Positions 27,485-36,299 of a DNA stretch of 64,000 bases are shown piece after piece. This stretch comes from Paenibacillus sp. USDA918EY (GTDB lineage: Bacteria; Bacillota; Bacilli; Paenibacillales; Paenibacillaceae), in the NCBI RefSeq assembly GCF_009870825.1, contig NZ_WTWY01000018.1:1-64000 (forward strand), given 5' to 3'. The translations under genes and the position numbers were made by a program. Below the pieces are notes generated by a model. The model was not told the origin of the DNA, searched no databases, and was given only the letters and a program-made list of their open reading frames with translations. Within the stretch, counting starts at the first letter, position 1, and each line of letters opens with the position of its first letter.

Positions 27485-28864
27485 TCAATAACCGGCACAT
27501 ACCTGATCCCGGAGACGATAAAAATCTCTAAGCTGATCCTGCTCGTAAGCGTAACCCGCGCGGATCAGTAAATCCTCCCTGCAGCGGGCCGCGACCAGCT
27601 GAAGCCCTACGGGGAGCCCTTCGACGGTCAACCCGCACGGAATGGACAACGCGGGAAGTTCCGCCATATTGAAAATGCCGGTGTACCGCGTCATAGCGTC
27701 AAAGACGCTTTCCTTGTACGAACCGATCTGCACTTCGTCAACGCCGATTTTTCTGGCGGGAATCGGTATCGTCGGCGTTGCAAGCACGTCGATGCTTTCC
27801 CTAAACAGCTTGTCGAACGCCTTCATATAGACTTCTTTCATTTTGTGCGCTTCAATATATTGAATTGCCGTAATATCCAGCGAGGATTCGAGAAATGCCC
27901 TGCCGTCCGCCCCGTATTGGGACAGGCAGCATTCCATCCGGCTTTTGTGCACGACGCCCGCTTCCGACGCGGCAATCGTTAGCGAAACGTCGGCATTGCC
28001 GGCGACGAACGACACGTCCGTGTCGATGAGGATCGCGCCGAGCGACTCGAGCGCATTCAAAGCGCTGCGGTACAGCGCGTAGGTATCCGGATCGATATGC
28101 TCATTGAAGTAGCTGGTGGGAACGCCGATCCGAAGTCCCCGAATGTCGTGCTTGAGATAGGGAAGATAGGATTGCTTGGTCATGGCTCCCGCAAGGATCG
28201 CCATATCGGTCATCGTTGCCGTAATCGGACCCACATGGTCGAGCGTCCATGATACGTAAAACACGCCTTGGGTCGGCACCTTGTTATAGGTCGGCTTCAA
28301 TCCGATGACGCCGCAGGATGCGGCCGGAATCCGCACGGATCCGCCGGTATCGGTTCCGATCGAGGCTACCGACAGGTCGGCCGCCACGGCGGCCGCCGAT
28401 CCGCCGCTCGATCCTCCGGGCGAATATTTCGGGTTCCAGGGATTATGCACCGGACCGTAATGGGGATTGTTGGACGTTACCCCAAGCGCATATTCGTGCA
28501 AATTGTTTTTTCCTAGCAGAATGGAATCCTCTCCGAGCAGCCGGTCAACGATTGCCGCATTTTTGCCCGGAACGTGATTCGCATCGATCGAGGAGCCGTT
28601 TGTTGTACGTATGCCTTTGGTGTCGATATTGTCTTTGTACGCAAGCGGAATGCCGTACAGCAAGCCCGTCTGTTCGCCGGCCTTGGCTTTGGCTTCGATG
28701 GTTTTCGCCTCTTGGACCGCCCGTTCCTTGGCCGCCGTGATATAGGAATTCAGCTTCTTGTCTTTTAATTTTATGCGTTTTAAATACCCTTTTGTTATTT
28801 CGAGCGGCGTATACAAATGATCCGCGTAACCTGCCTGAAGTTCTTGAATCGATTTTCTGCCCAT
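27485..28864 (-). CDS. Amidase signature family hydrolase
   Basis: A 459-residue cytoplasmic amidase. The Ser-Ser-Lys triad is intact: K77 in AYKDNID, the cis-serine in SPGGSSGGSAA (S152) and the nucleophile in DTGGSVRIPA (S176). It resembles GatA but is unlikely to be the tRNA amidotransferase subunit, because no gatB or gatC is adjacent. A general amide hydrolase is more likely. AAAGGAG precedes the ATG. It is monocistronic as far as can be seen, and the amide substrate is unknown. Confidence 0.88.
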   Translation of the reverse strand: MGRKSIQELQAGYADHLYTPLEITKGYLKRIKLKDKKLNSYITAAKERAVQEAKTIEAKAKAGEQTGLLYGIPLAYKDNIDTKGIRTTNGSSIDANHVPGKNAAIVDRLLGEDSILLGKNNLHEYALGVTSNNPHYGPVHNPWNPKYSPGGSSGGSAAAVAADLSVASIGTDTGGSVRIPAASCGVIGLKPTYNKVPTQGVFYVSWTLDHVGPITATMTDMAILAGAMTKQSYLPYLKHDIRGLRIGVPTSYFNEHIDPDTYALYRSALNALESLGAILIDTDVSFVAGNADVSLTIAASEAGVVHKSRMECCLSQYGADGRAFLESSLDITAIQYIEAHKMKEVYMKAFDKLFRESIDVLATPTIPIPARKIGVDEVQIGSYKESVFDAMTRYTGIFNMAELPALSIPCGLTVEGLPVGLQLVAARCREDLLIRAGYAYEQDQLRDFYRLRDQVCAGY

Positions 28865-29000
28865 GGGCCAATCGCTCCTTTCGGCATTAACATGTTAGGG
28901 TTTCAAAGCTCTTCTAGCATTCGCATCCCTTCACCTTATGCCGAAAAAGATAGATTGGTATGGGGAAACATTCAAACCGGGCCGAAATTGGCCGGATATA

Positions 29001-29411
29001 TTACGGCTGCTGCCATGCTTGAAACTTATTGCCGTCCGGATCCTTGAAGGTTAACTGCAAACCGCAGCCGCCTTCGTCCCGGATTTCACTTTCCGCCCAA
29101 GCGCCGGATTCCTTCAAGGAAGCTCCCAGTGCATGTATATCGTCCGTCTCGAAGCAAAGCGGGAACATTTCATAAGGGCTTCCGGTTTCATCCCAACCCG
29201 TCGTCTCAAATCGAAGCGGATGACCGCCGGGACTTGGCAGCAAAAACAGCCACTGGCCGCTGCCCATGATCATGATCGCTCCACGCCCGGGCTCAAGCGG
29301 CGAACGAAGCTTCAAGCCAAGCACGTTTTCGTACCAGCCCACCGCCGCAGGAACGTCGCTCACAGGGACGTATGCGCATTCTATGCGCTTTAACAACGCA
29401 TTTTTTTCCAT
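29001..29411 (-). CDS. VOC superfamily (glyoxalase/bleomycin resistance-like) protein
   Basis: A 136-residue metal-binding beta-alpha-beta-beta-beta protein. The N-terminal AYVPVSDVPAAVGWYENVLGLKL and the C-terminal LTFKDPDGNKFQAWQQ are typical vicinal oxygen chelate elements. Members act as dioxygenases, isomerases or antibiotic-binding proteins, and nothing here distinguishes them. The site GAGGCG lies 7 bases before the ATG. Confidence 0.8.
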   Translation of the reverse strand: MEKNALLKRIECAYVPVSDVPAAVGWYENVLGLKLRSPLEPGRGAIMIMGSGQWLFLLPSPGGHPLRFETTGWDETGSPYEMFPLCFETDDIHALGASLKESGAWAESEIRDEGGCGLQLTFKDPDGNKFQAWQQP

Positions 29412-30195
29412 TCTATCGCCTCATTTCATCAAAATGGATGACGCCGGAATGCCCTCGCTTCCCTCTGTGATGGACGATTGAAGCATTGCCTGCAGGATCC
29501 GAAAGCAAACATGCGTTCTCTTATTTATAGTTCGCCGCTTCGGATTTATTTCCTTCTTATCCTTGAATTTCCCGGAAAAATTCTGAATCGTTTAAGTACC
29601 GCCGCTTTATTCAAATTGTAAAACGCTCCATGAAACTTCTCGCAAACGAAAACAATCTTTCCCCGATATGCAAGGACCAATCCAACATATTGCCGAAAAC
29701 GAGAGCGGATAAATATAGAATCGCTGCGATCAGCAGCACGTTCATTATAATTTTATTGATCTGCTTTTCTTCCATCGTCATCACCTTTATTTTTCAAAAT
29801 GCGAGTCGATCCAAGGAAGGACTACTTGAGCCAGTATAATCGGAGTCGCCCGATTCGCCTATCGATTTGGATGACGACAACCTTACAGCCTTGTAAGCCG
29901 AGTTGTAAAGTGAATTTAGATGTGGATGAAGGTTCAACGAAAACGAAAATAAAAGGCACCCGGTTTTGAAGATATAAAAAGCAACAGTTTCGAAGCGATG
30001 GCTTCCTTGTTTTGCAAGGAAAAATTCCACAAAGCGCGGCCTGTCTTCCGTGACAGCACTTTCGATAAACGTTTTCCTTATGCAAGGTTTTCCGGAAAAC
30101 CAAGGTAAAAAACGGCTATAACCGATCTCTCCCCGCTCCATAAACCGAATTACGGCTAAAATAATAAGCAATAAATCAAACGGAGGCGATTTGCT
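29412..30195. other. Long intergenic region with no clear gene
   Basis: About 780 bases of AT-richer DNA. Short open frames exist (for example 29630-29839 plus, and one ending at 29972 plus) but lack ribosome binding sites and recognisable features. The stretch ends in the leader of the Tet(M)-like gene. It contains a 16-bp perfect palindrome, GGTTTTCCGGAAAACC, at 30086-30101. Confidence 0.45.
30086..30101. repeat. Perfect 16-bp palindrome upstream of the Tet(M)-like gene
   Basis: GGTTTTCCGGAAAACC is self-complementary over its full length. It lies about 95 bases before the leader ORF and could be an operator or an mRNA structure. No regulator gene is adjacent. Confidence 0.4.
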
Positions 30196-30303
30196 ATGCG
30201 GCAATTCACAAACAGAACCCATTCGAAAGGACAAATCATGATGAAGAAAACGGTGATCTTAATATATGAAAATAATCAATATTGGGGTGTTGGCCCATGT
30301 TGA
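30196..30303 (+). CDS. Candidate leader ORF overlapping the Tet(M)-like gene
   Basis: A 35-codon ORF with an excellent ribosome binding site (CGGAGG, 30181-30186, 9 bases before the ATG at 30196). It overlaps the start of the Tet(M)-like gene by 38 bases in a different frame. The downstream gene itself has only a poor site (GGTGAT). Leader peptides control tet(M) and other ribosome-targeting resistance genes, so a role in coupling or attenuation is plausible, but this sequence resembles none I know. It could also be a chance ORF with a lucky site. Confidence 0.4.
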   Translation: MRQFTNRTHSKGQIMMKKTVILIYENNQYWGVGPC

Positions 30304-32230
30304 CGCAGGAAAAACGACGCTGACGGAACAGATCCTGTATCAATCGGGCGTAAAAAGCCGGGCCGGGTCCGTCGACCGCGGAGATACGACGACGGATTCG
30401 CTCGACATCGAGCGGAGAAGAGGCATTACGGTAAAATCCGCAGCGGTATCTTTTTGGGTCGGCGACAAGCTGAAGGTAAATGTGATCGATACGCCGGGAC
30501 ATGCCGATTTTATTTCGGAAGTCGAGCATTCCCTGAGCGTCCTGGACGGGGTGATTCTCGTCATATCCGCGGTCGAGGGCGTTCAGGCACAAACCCGGGT
30601 GCTCATGCAGACACTTAAGCAGCTGGGCATGCCGACCCTGTTATTCATGAACAAAATCGACCGCATGGGCGCGGATTATGCTAAGGTCCGGAACATGATC
30701 CGGTCGTTATTGGATGAGCATATTTGCGAAATGAACATCGTGGAGAACGAAGGCTGCGAGGAAGTGCGCCTTCAGGAAGCCGATCCGGTATCCGCCCGGT
30801 GGCTCGAAACCTTGGCCGCTCATGACGATGAATTGCTTCGGTTGTACGCGGAGGACGTTCCCTTAACGTCCGAAAGGCTGCGCAAGGAATTGATCCAACA
30901 GACAAAAGACGGAAAAGCCTTTCCCCTGTTCGCCGGTTCGGCCGCCAAAGGCATGGGCGTCAAGCAGCTGCTTGATTGCCTGGGCGACTTCATACCCTCG
31001 AACGCTGCGACGGGGAGTAAGCCGGCCGAGGACCGCCCGTTGTCCGGCATCGTGTTTAAGGTCGTTAAAGATCGGGCGGGTGAAAGAGCGGCTTTTATCC
31101 GATTATTCGCGGGGCAGCTCCGGTTGCGGGACGAAGTGCAGGTGATTTCCCGGAATGGCTCCGCACGCATGCTTAAGGTCAAGCAGCTGCAGTCCCTTCA
31201 GGGGGATAAAAGAACTGCCGCCGGCTTGGTGAGTGCAGGAGACATCGCGGTGATGACAAGCGCGGAGCTGTTTGTGGGCGACGTGATCGGCGTTCGATCC
31301 GGCCGGATCAGGGACTTCGCCTTTCACAAACCCCCGATTCAAGTAAACGTGCTTGCGGAGCATGCCCAGGATCCGACGGCTCTTTCCCAGGCGCTTAGCG
31401 CTTTGACCATCGAGGATCCATTTTTGGAGTACCAGCATGATCAAAATACGCAGGAGCATACGATCCGGGTGTTCGGAAAGGTTCAGCAGGAAGTACTGGC
31501 CGAGACCATTTGGGAGGAGTACGGCATACATGTCTCCTTCTCCCCTCCAAGGGTGATGTGCATCGAAAAACCGGTTGCTTGCGGAAAGTCCGCGGAATTT
31601 ATCGGGGAAGCGGGCAATCCTTTTTGGGCGACCGTCGGTTTCCGGGTCGAACCCGGCCCTGCCGGCAGCGGGTTAACCTACAATTTGGAGGTTGAGCTCG
31701 GGTCTCTCCCCCTGTCCTTTCAAAAAGCCATTCAGGAGACGGTCGCCGAAACGTTGAACGAAGGATTGTACGGCTGGCCCGTAACCGATATCACCGTCAC
31801 GTTGACGCATACGGGATACGCAAGCCCCGTATCCACCGCCAAAGACTTCCGGCGACTGGTTCCGCTTGTGCTGATGGATGCCCTGTCGAGGGCTGGCACG
31901 GTCGTTTATGAACCTGTCGGCAGCGCCCGCATGATCGTGCCCGAAACCAGTTTAAGCAAAGTGTTGTCCCGGCTGGCCCAGCTGGAAGGAACGTTTCAGG
32001 AGCCCGACTTTCAAGGCAAGGTTGCCCATTTGAACGCGGAGATCCCGGTGCGGACGGCGGACGCGCTGAAAGCGGAGCTGAACTCGTTAACGAACGGCGA
32101 GGGCATGCTGTCGATCAAGCCCGACGGCTATGCCAAGGTGTGGTCCGCATTCCCGGAAAACGAGCGCAGGCAATTAAATCCGCTGAATCGCGGGGAATAT
32201 CTACTGCGCTTGAACAAAATCATGGAGTAA
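30266..32230 (+). CDS. Tet(M)/EF-G-like ribosome-associated GTPase
   Basis: A 654-residue translational GTPase the size of tetracycline ribosomal protection proteins. The start KIINIGVLAHVDAGKTTLTE is almost that of Tet(M). G1 is at 10-17, the switch region holds ERRRGITVKSA, G3 is DTPGH and G4 is NKID. The family removes tetracycline from the ribosome by mimicking EF-G, and uncharacterised chromosomal relatives are common in Paenibacillus and actinomycetes. Resistance is therefore possible but unproven. The ATG at 30266 lies inside the upstream leader ORF, and its own ribosome binding site is weak, which suggests translational coupling. Confidence 0.85.
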   Translation: MKIINIGVLAHVDAGKTTLTEQILYQSGVKSRAGSVDRGDTTTDSLDIERRRGITVKSAAVSFWVGDKLKVNVIDTPGHADFISEVEHSLSVLDGVILVISAVEGVQAQTRVLMQTLKQLGMPTLLFMNKIDRMGADYAKVRNMIRSLLDEHICEMNIVENEGCEEVRLQEADPVSARWLETLAAHDDELLRLYAEDVPLTSERLRKELIQQTKDGKAFPLFAGSAAKGMGVKQLLDCLGDFIPSNAATGSKPAEDRPLSGIVFKVVKDRAGERAAFIRLFAGQLRLRDEVQVISRNGSARMLKVKQLQSLQGDKRTAAGLVSAGDIAVMTSAELFVGDVIGVRSGRIRDFAFHKPPIQVNVLAEHAQDPTALSQALSALTIEDPFLEYQHDQNTQEHTIRVFGKVQQEVLAETIWEEYGIHVSFSPPRVMCIEKPVACGKSAEFIGEAGNPFWATVGFRVEPGPAGSGLTYNLEVELGSLPLSFQKAIQETVAETLNEGLYGWPVTDITVTLTHTGYASPVSTAKDFRRLVPLVLMDALSRAGTVVYEPVGSARMIVPETSLSKVLSRLAQLEGTFQEPDFQGKVAHLNAEIPVRTADALKAELNSLTNGEGMLSIKPDGYAKVWSAFPENERRQLNPLNRGEYLLRLNKIME

Positions 32231-32235
32231 ACAAA

Positions 32236-32276
32236 AAGTCCCGCTTGCCTTGGTGGCGTTTGCGGGACTTGCTTTT
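32236..32276. terminator. Bidirectional terminator between convergent genes
   Basis: The 9-bp stem AAGTCCCGC/GCGGGACTT (32236-32244, 32262-32270) is followed by GCTTTT on the plus strand and TTTGTTT on the minus strand. It serves the Tet(M)-like gene and the convergent acetyltransferase gene. Confidence 0.8.
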
Positions 32277-32283
32277 CAATAAC

Positions 32284-32787
32284 TTATTCAGCGATTTTTT
32301 TCTCCATAACGTAATCGTCCATCACAAAACCGTTTCCGATGTCCGCGACTTGCGTTCGTACGGTTTTGAAGCCTTTTTTCTCGTACACGGCGATGGTGGA
32401 ATGATTGTGCCTGTTCACAGTCAGCCAGATCGAACCCAAGCTCCGCTTTTTGCATAACTCCGTCAGCAGCTTCATCGCTTGGCTGGCATACCCTTTTCCC
32501 CGATGTTCCTTAAGAATGTAAAACTTGCTAAGGAACAGCCTGCCATCCTCCTCTTTTATGCCCAAATAGCCGATGTTGGCGCCGTGTACGTTCATAAAAT
32601 AATATTCGTATCCTTGACGCTTCGTCTGGTCCTGGATGGCCGCGACGGATTGGAACTTCTCCACCATGTATTCGATTTGTTCCTTCGAGATGATGCTTAC
32701 GAAATATTCAAACCAAATACGCGAGGCCATGTCCGCCAACGACGCGATGTCTTCTTCCGTTTCGGCTTGCAATAATGTCAGATCCAT
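32284..32787 (-). CDS. GNAT-family N-acetyltransferase
   Basis: A 167-residue acetyltransferase. The acetyl-CoA binding loop EHRGKGYASQAM and the downstream STIAVYEKKGFK motif are clear. The N-terminal TEEDIASLADMASRIWFEYF is typical of the branch annotated as ribosomal-protein or small-molecule acetyltransferases, but the substrate is unknown. Two adjacent ATG codons exist (32790 and 32787); the second has better spacing (6 bases) from GGAGG. Confidence 0.8.
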   Translation of the reverse strand: MDLTLLQAETEEDIASLADMASRIWFEYFVSIISKEQIEYMVEKFQSVAAIQDQTKRQGYEYYFMNVHGANIGYLGIKEEDGRLFLSKFYILKEHRGKGYASQAMKLLTELCKKRSLGSIWLTVNRHNHSTIAVYEKKGFKTVRTQVADIGNGFVMDDYVMEKKIAE

Positions 32788-32855
32788 CATCGACCTCCAT
32801 CCTTCCCGAATATCGAAAAGCTCGATACCAAACGTTTAGTTCCGTAAACAAGACG

Positions 32856-33914
32856 TTATTCGTCCAGCAAAGCCGCTTGGCGTTTATAATGATCTTCGAT
32901 CACCATGCATGCCATCGCTTCGATCACGGGCACGACGCGCGGACAAATGCAAGGATCGTGGCGGCCGATGGTCGCGATTTCCCGTTCGTTGCCTTCCATA
33001 TCCACCGTACGCTGCGGAGAGGAAATGGACGACGTCGGCTTGACGACAACCCGGAACACGATCTCATCTCCGGTGCTGATGCCGCCGATGATGCCGCCCG
33101 CATGATTGGTCAAAAACCCGCTTGCGTCCATCTGGTCGTTATGCTCGCTGCCCCGCATGTTGGCCGCTTCGAAACCGGCGCCGAATTCAATCCCTTTAAT
33201 CGCCCCGATCGACAGCATCGCCTTGGCCAGCTCCGCATCCAGCTTGTCGAATACGGGCTCCCCGAGCCCCGGCGCCACGCCGCGAATCCGGCATTCCACG
33301 ATGCCGCCGCAGCTGTTGCCTTCCGCCGCCAGCCGTTCGATGAGTTCGACCATGCGCTCCGCCGCCGAAGGGTCGCATGCCCGTACCGCGTTGCGTTCAA
33401 TAACGTTTTCGTCAAAAGTCTCGCACCGAATCCCTCCGATTTCCAGCGAGTAGGCGACGATCGAAACGCCGCGGCGTTCCAGCAGCCTGCGGGCCACTGC
33501 TCCTGCGGCCACACGCGCCGCAGTCTCTCTTCCCGAGGCCCTGCCGCTGCCGCGGTAATCGCGGATGCCGTACTTTTTCTCATAAGTGTAATCCGCATGT
33601 CCCGGTCTGTACATGGATTTGATGTCATCATAAGCCGACGGGCGCATATCCGTGTTGTTCAGCATGATGCAAAGCGGAGTTCCCGTCGTACGCCCCTCGA
33701 ACGTTCCGGATAAAATCCGGATTTTGTCGTATTCTTTCCGCGGCGTCGTCACGGACGATTGCCCCGGCTTCCTCCGGTCCATTTGGACTTGGATATATGC
33801 CTCATCCAGCTCAACGCCTGGCGTAACGCCTTCCACGATCACGCCTACCGCTTCGCCGTGCGATTCTCCGAACGTCGTCATTTTTAATCTTTCGCCAAAC
33901 GTGCTTCCGGCCAT
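32856..33914 (-). CDS. aroC: Chorismate synthase (enterobacterial-type sequence)
   Basis: It converts 5-enolpyruvylshikimate-3-phosphate to chorismate with reduced FMN as cofactor, the last step of the shikimate pathway. The 352-residue chain contains the family signatures TTFGESHG (about 13-20), MDRRKPGQS, RPGHADYTY and RGSGRASGRETAARVAAGA. The FGESHG start resembles the enterobacterial form rather than the TAGESHG form I associate with the main Bacillus enzyme. It is isolated from other aro genes and divergent from a LysR gene, so it may be a second copy in this genome. The ATG is at 33914; only a weak purine stretch precedes it. Confidence 0.92.
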   Translation of the reverse strand: MAGSTFGERLKMTTFGESHGEAVGVIVEGVTPGVELDEAYIQVQMDRRKPGQSSVTTPRKEYDKIRILSGTFEGRTTGTPLCIMLNNTDMRPSAYDDIKSMYRPGHADYTYEKKYGIRDYRGSGRASGRETAARVAAGAVARRLLERRGVSIVAYSLEIGGIRCETFDENVIERNAVRACDPSAAERMVELIERLAAEGNSCGGIVECRIRGVAPGLGEPVFDKLDAELAKAMLSIGAIKGIEFGAGFEAANMRGSEHNDQMDASGFLTNHAGGIIGGISTGDEIVFRVVVKPTSSISSPQRTVDMEGNEREIATIGRHDPCICPRVVPVIEAMACMVIEDHYKRQAALLDE

Positions 33915-33960
33915 TTTAATTCCCCCTGGGTCGTTAGGATTTCTTCTCTTTTAGTTTAGC

Positions 33961-33992
33961 GGTATACTTGAAAATAAATGAAATTGCAATTT
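33961..33992 (-). promoter_or_regulatory. aroC promoter overlapped by a LysR-type palindrome
   Basis: On the minus strand, TTGCAA (33989-33984) is 17 bp from TATACC (33966-33961). The perfect 12-bp palindrome AAATTGCAATTT (33981-33992) covers the -35 box. It sits in the 110-bp region between aroC and the divergent LysR gene, the usual place for an operator of such a pair. Confidence 0.5.
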
Positions 33993-34024
33993 TCGATGTT
34001 TGTCATAGAGAGGGTTGATAACAA

Positions 34025-34903
34025 ATGATGATCAATACCGAATGGTACCGGATATTTCTTCATGCCGCCGAAAACTCCAATTTGACCAAAGCCGCCCAAA
34101 CCCTTCACATGACGCAGCCTTCCGTAAGTTACGCCATCAAACAGCTGGAGGAGGCGCTCGGGGTCGCCCTTTTCGACAGGCTGTCGAAAGGCGTACGGTT
34201 GACGCAGGAAGGACAAGCGTTATACATGCATGTGCGGCAAGCATTCGAAGAGCTTGAATCGGCGGAGCGTTACATGAAGAAGCTGAAGCGCTTCAGCGAA
34301 GGCAGGCTGCGAATCGGCGCCAACGGGGCGATTATCAAGGAATTTCTCCTGCCTACGCTGGACGTCTTCCATGCCCGCTACCCGCAAATCCGCATCCAGA
34401 TGTCCCAGGAAAAAACAAGCCGTATTTTGGAGCGGCTGAAAAACGGGACGCTTGATCTCGGCTTCGTCCATCTCCCGATTTCGGATGATGAGATCCGGAT
34501 CCATTCCTCCCATGCCTCATCCTATTGCGCCGTTGTTGGAAACGCCTTTGCGGACCGGGCGCAAAAGCCTTTGCCGACGGCGGAACTGACCCAGCTCCCT
34601 CTCCTGATGTTAACGCCGGGCAGCTCAACCCGTTTGTTTATCGAAGGATGGTTCCGATCGCAGGGATTCGAGGTGGACGCTGACTTCGAATTAAACAATT
34701 TGGACATGCTCGCCGAATTTGCCAAACGCGGGTACGGGGCCGCCTTTTTGCCGAAAAGTTTCGTCGCCCACTATATCGCGGACGGTTCCCTGCTGGAACT
34801 CGAGACCGAAACCCCGCTGCCCGAACGGCGTTTCGGCATTGCGATTCCGAAGGACGTATCTTTGTCCATCGCCGCCGGCGCATTTTTGGAATTGCTGAAT
34901 TAG
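34025..34903 (+). CDS. LysR-family transcriptional regulator
   Basis: A 292-residue regulator. The N-terminal winged helix-turn-helix (about 1-62) includes NLTKAAQTLHMTQPSVSYAIKQLE and the following EALGVALFDRLSKGVRLTQEG. The remainder is the two-lobed effector-binding domain (about 90-290). It is divergent from aroC and probably regulates it and itself. The effector may be an aromatic-pathway intermediate, but that is inference from position alone. ATG codons at 34025 and 34028 are both possible. Confidence 0.88.
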   Translation: MMINTEWYRIFLHAAENSNLTKAAQTLHMTQPSVSYAIKQLEEALGVALFDRLSKGVRLTQEGQALYMHVRQAFEELESAERYMKKLKRFSEGRLRIGANGAIIKEFLLPTLDVFHARYPQIRIQMSQEKTSRILERLKNGTLDLGFVHLPISDDEIRIHSSHASSYCAVVGNAFADRAQKPLPTAELTQLPLLMLTPGSSTRLFIEGWFRSQGFEVDADFELNNLDMLAEFAKRGYGAAFLPKSFVAHYIADGSLLELETETPLPERRFGIAIPKDVSLSIAAGAFLELLN

Positions 34904-34941
34904 CTGGAATGGCCGAACGATCTTGCTTAACCTAGCCGCTG

Positions 34942-35925
34942 TTATATGGCGCCGACCTCGAGAATGATTTTTCCGATATTGCGGTTTTCCAGCATGTGCA
35001 TGTGAGCTTCCTCGGCTTTATCCAAAGGGAAGATGGCGTCGACGATCGGCCGCATCTCTCCGTTTACAAAATACGGCAAAGCCGCGCCGTAAAATTCTTT
35101 TGTCAGTCGTGCTTTATAATCATCGTCCCTTGGCGTGAGCAGCGTACCTGTCAATTCGATCATTTTGCTCATAAGCGGGAATAAATCCACCTGCTTGACT
35201 ACGCTGCCTCCAAGGATGCCGATCAAAACCCAGCGCCCGGACGGCTTGATGCTTTTCAGGTTGCTTTCCCAGTAGTCGGCTCCGACAAAATCCAGAATGA
35301 CGTCGACTCCTTTGCCTTCCGTCGCTTTCAGCACTTCCTCGTCAAAGTCCTGCTCCTTGTAATTGATGAGGACGTCTGCGCCCAGTTTTCGGCAAAACTC
35401 AAGTTTTTCGCGGCTTCCGGCCGTCACGATGACTTTGGCGTTGCGCAACGTTTTGGCCAATTGAATGGCCGCCGTACCTACGCCGCTTGCGCCGGCATGG
35501 ATTAACACCGATTCGTTCTCCCGGAGTTTTCCGATCCAGAACAACGTCTGATAAGCCGTCAGAAATACTTCCGGGATCGCGGCCGCTTCCGCGAACGTAA
35601 ACGACTCCGGAATTTTCATCGCCCGCTCCGCAGGCATGACCGCATATTCCGCATACCCTCCTCCGTTCACCAAACCCATGACGCGATCGCCGGCTTGAAA
35701 GCCGGATTCGCCGTTCGCCTCCGCCACCGTTCCGGCGACTTCAACGCCTAAAATCGGGTTGGTCATATATCCCGCCTTTCCTTGGCGGGTGACGATATCC
35801 GTTCGGTTGACCGCCGCGGCATGAACCTTGATCAGCAGTTCCCCCGCAACGGGGCGCGGAATTTCCACTTCTTTCAGTTCCAGCGGATGACGCTCGCCCA
35901 TTCTGTTTACAGTTATTCCTAACAT
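34942..35925 (-). CDS. NAD(P)H quinone oxidoreductase, zinc-independent MDR family
   Basis: A 327-residue medium-chain dehydrogenase/reductase of the QOR/PIG3 type, which reduces quinones or enones with NADPH. The Rossmann motif HAGASGVGTAAIQLAK is visible (about 143-158), and the catalytic and structural zinc ligands of classical alcohol dehydrogenases are absent, as expected. GGAGG precedes the ATG at 35925. It converges with the LysR gene and has no obvious partner. Confidence 0.85.
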   Translation of the reverse strand: MLGITVNRMGERHPLELKEVEIPRPVAGELLIKVHAAAVNRTDIVTRQGKAGYMTNPILGVEVAGTVAEANGESGFQAGDRVMGLVNGGGYAEYAVMPAERAMKIPESFTFAEAAAIPEVFLTAYQTLFWIGKLRENESVLIHAGASGVGTAAIQLAKTLRNAKVIVTAGSREKLEFCRKLGADVLINYKEQDFDEEVLKATEGKGVDVILDFVGADYWESNLKSIKPSGRWVLIGILGGSVVKQVDLFPLMSKMIELTGTLLTPRDDDYKARLTKEFYGAALPYFVNGEMRPIVDAIFPLDKAEEAHMHMLENRNIGKIILEVGAI

Positions 35926-36100
35926 TGACGAAACCTCCTGCGTATAGATTTGATGTATGTGATTTTATGATCGCCAAGACGGCTGAATATATGATGAAAT
36001 CCAAATTTATTATAATGCTTAACCTTTTTCATCACCAAACAGGTTCGGGTCGTGCCGTCCATTGCAGCTGATCGCAAAAGGCGAATAAATCTGCCAATGA

Positions 36101-36129
36101 TTGACCAAATCTGTTCAGGATGTTAATCT
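36101..36129 (+). promoter_or_regulatory. Sigma-A promoter of the exporter leader
   Basis: TTGACC (36101-36106) lies 17 bp from TAATCT (36124-36129). The predicted start near 36136 gives a leader of about 165 bases that contains the two anti-Shine-Dalgarno segments and the short ORF annotated below. Confidence 0.6.
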
Positions 36130-36151
36130 AGCGAAAGTTTGATGACTCTGC

Positions 36152-36294
36152 TTAACCCTCCTACATTCGATAAAAGGAAAGGTTTTTGAAATGCCGATCT
36201 ACAGCCGCATCGCCATCATGATGCCCCCTTTTCCCTAGCTAGGCTCCTATTCTTGACGTAACGGAATATCAGCTTTAGCTTGTAGGAGGGCTAA
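36152..36294 (+). promoter_or_regulatory. Candidate translational attenuator of the Bcr/CflA-type exporter
   Basis: TTAACCCTCCTAC (36152-36164) is complementary at 12 of 13 positions, with 9 consecutive pairs, to GTAGGAGGGCTAA (36282-36294), which contains the exporter's ribosome binding site. A second segment, CTCCTA (36244-36249), can pair with the same site over 6 bp. Between them lies a 15-codon ORF with its own site. This geometry is that of leader-peptide control of resistance genes. The folding is inferred by eye. Confidence 0.5.
36191..36238 (+). CDS. Candidate leader peptide of the exporter gene
   Basis: A 15-codon ORF, MPIYSRIAIMMPPFP, with an AAAGGAAAGG site (36173-36182) 8 bases upstream of the ATG. 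It ends 6 bases before the proximal anti-Shine-Dalgarno segment. A ribosome paused near its Pro-Pro-Phe-Pro end would cover that segment and free the exporter's site. The peptide matches no stalling peptide I know. A chance ORF remains possible. Confidence 0.45.
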   Translation: MPIYSRIAIMMPPFP

Positions 36295-36299
36295 CATAA

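Noticed and set aside
27293..27571. Plus-strand frame between the germination operon and the amidase gene
   Set aside because: Half of it is antisense to the amidase C-terminus, and the rest has no protein-like features.
29630..29839. 69-codon plus-strand frame with one hydrophobic helix
   Set aside because: No ribosome binding site and no neighbour or homology that would support it; kept only as a remark in the intergenic entry.
29794..30234. Minus-strand frame of 146 codons upstream of the Tet(M)-like gene
   Set aside because: No ribosome binding site, no recognisable motif and it overlaps the leader region of the plus-strand gene.
32775..33713. Plus-strand open frame opposite aroC
   Set aside because: Chorismate synthase on the minus strand is unambiguous; the plus frame is Arg/His-rich and unrecognisable.
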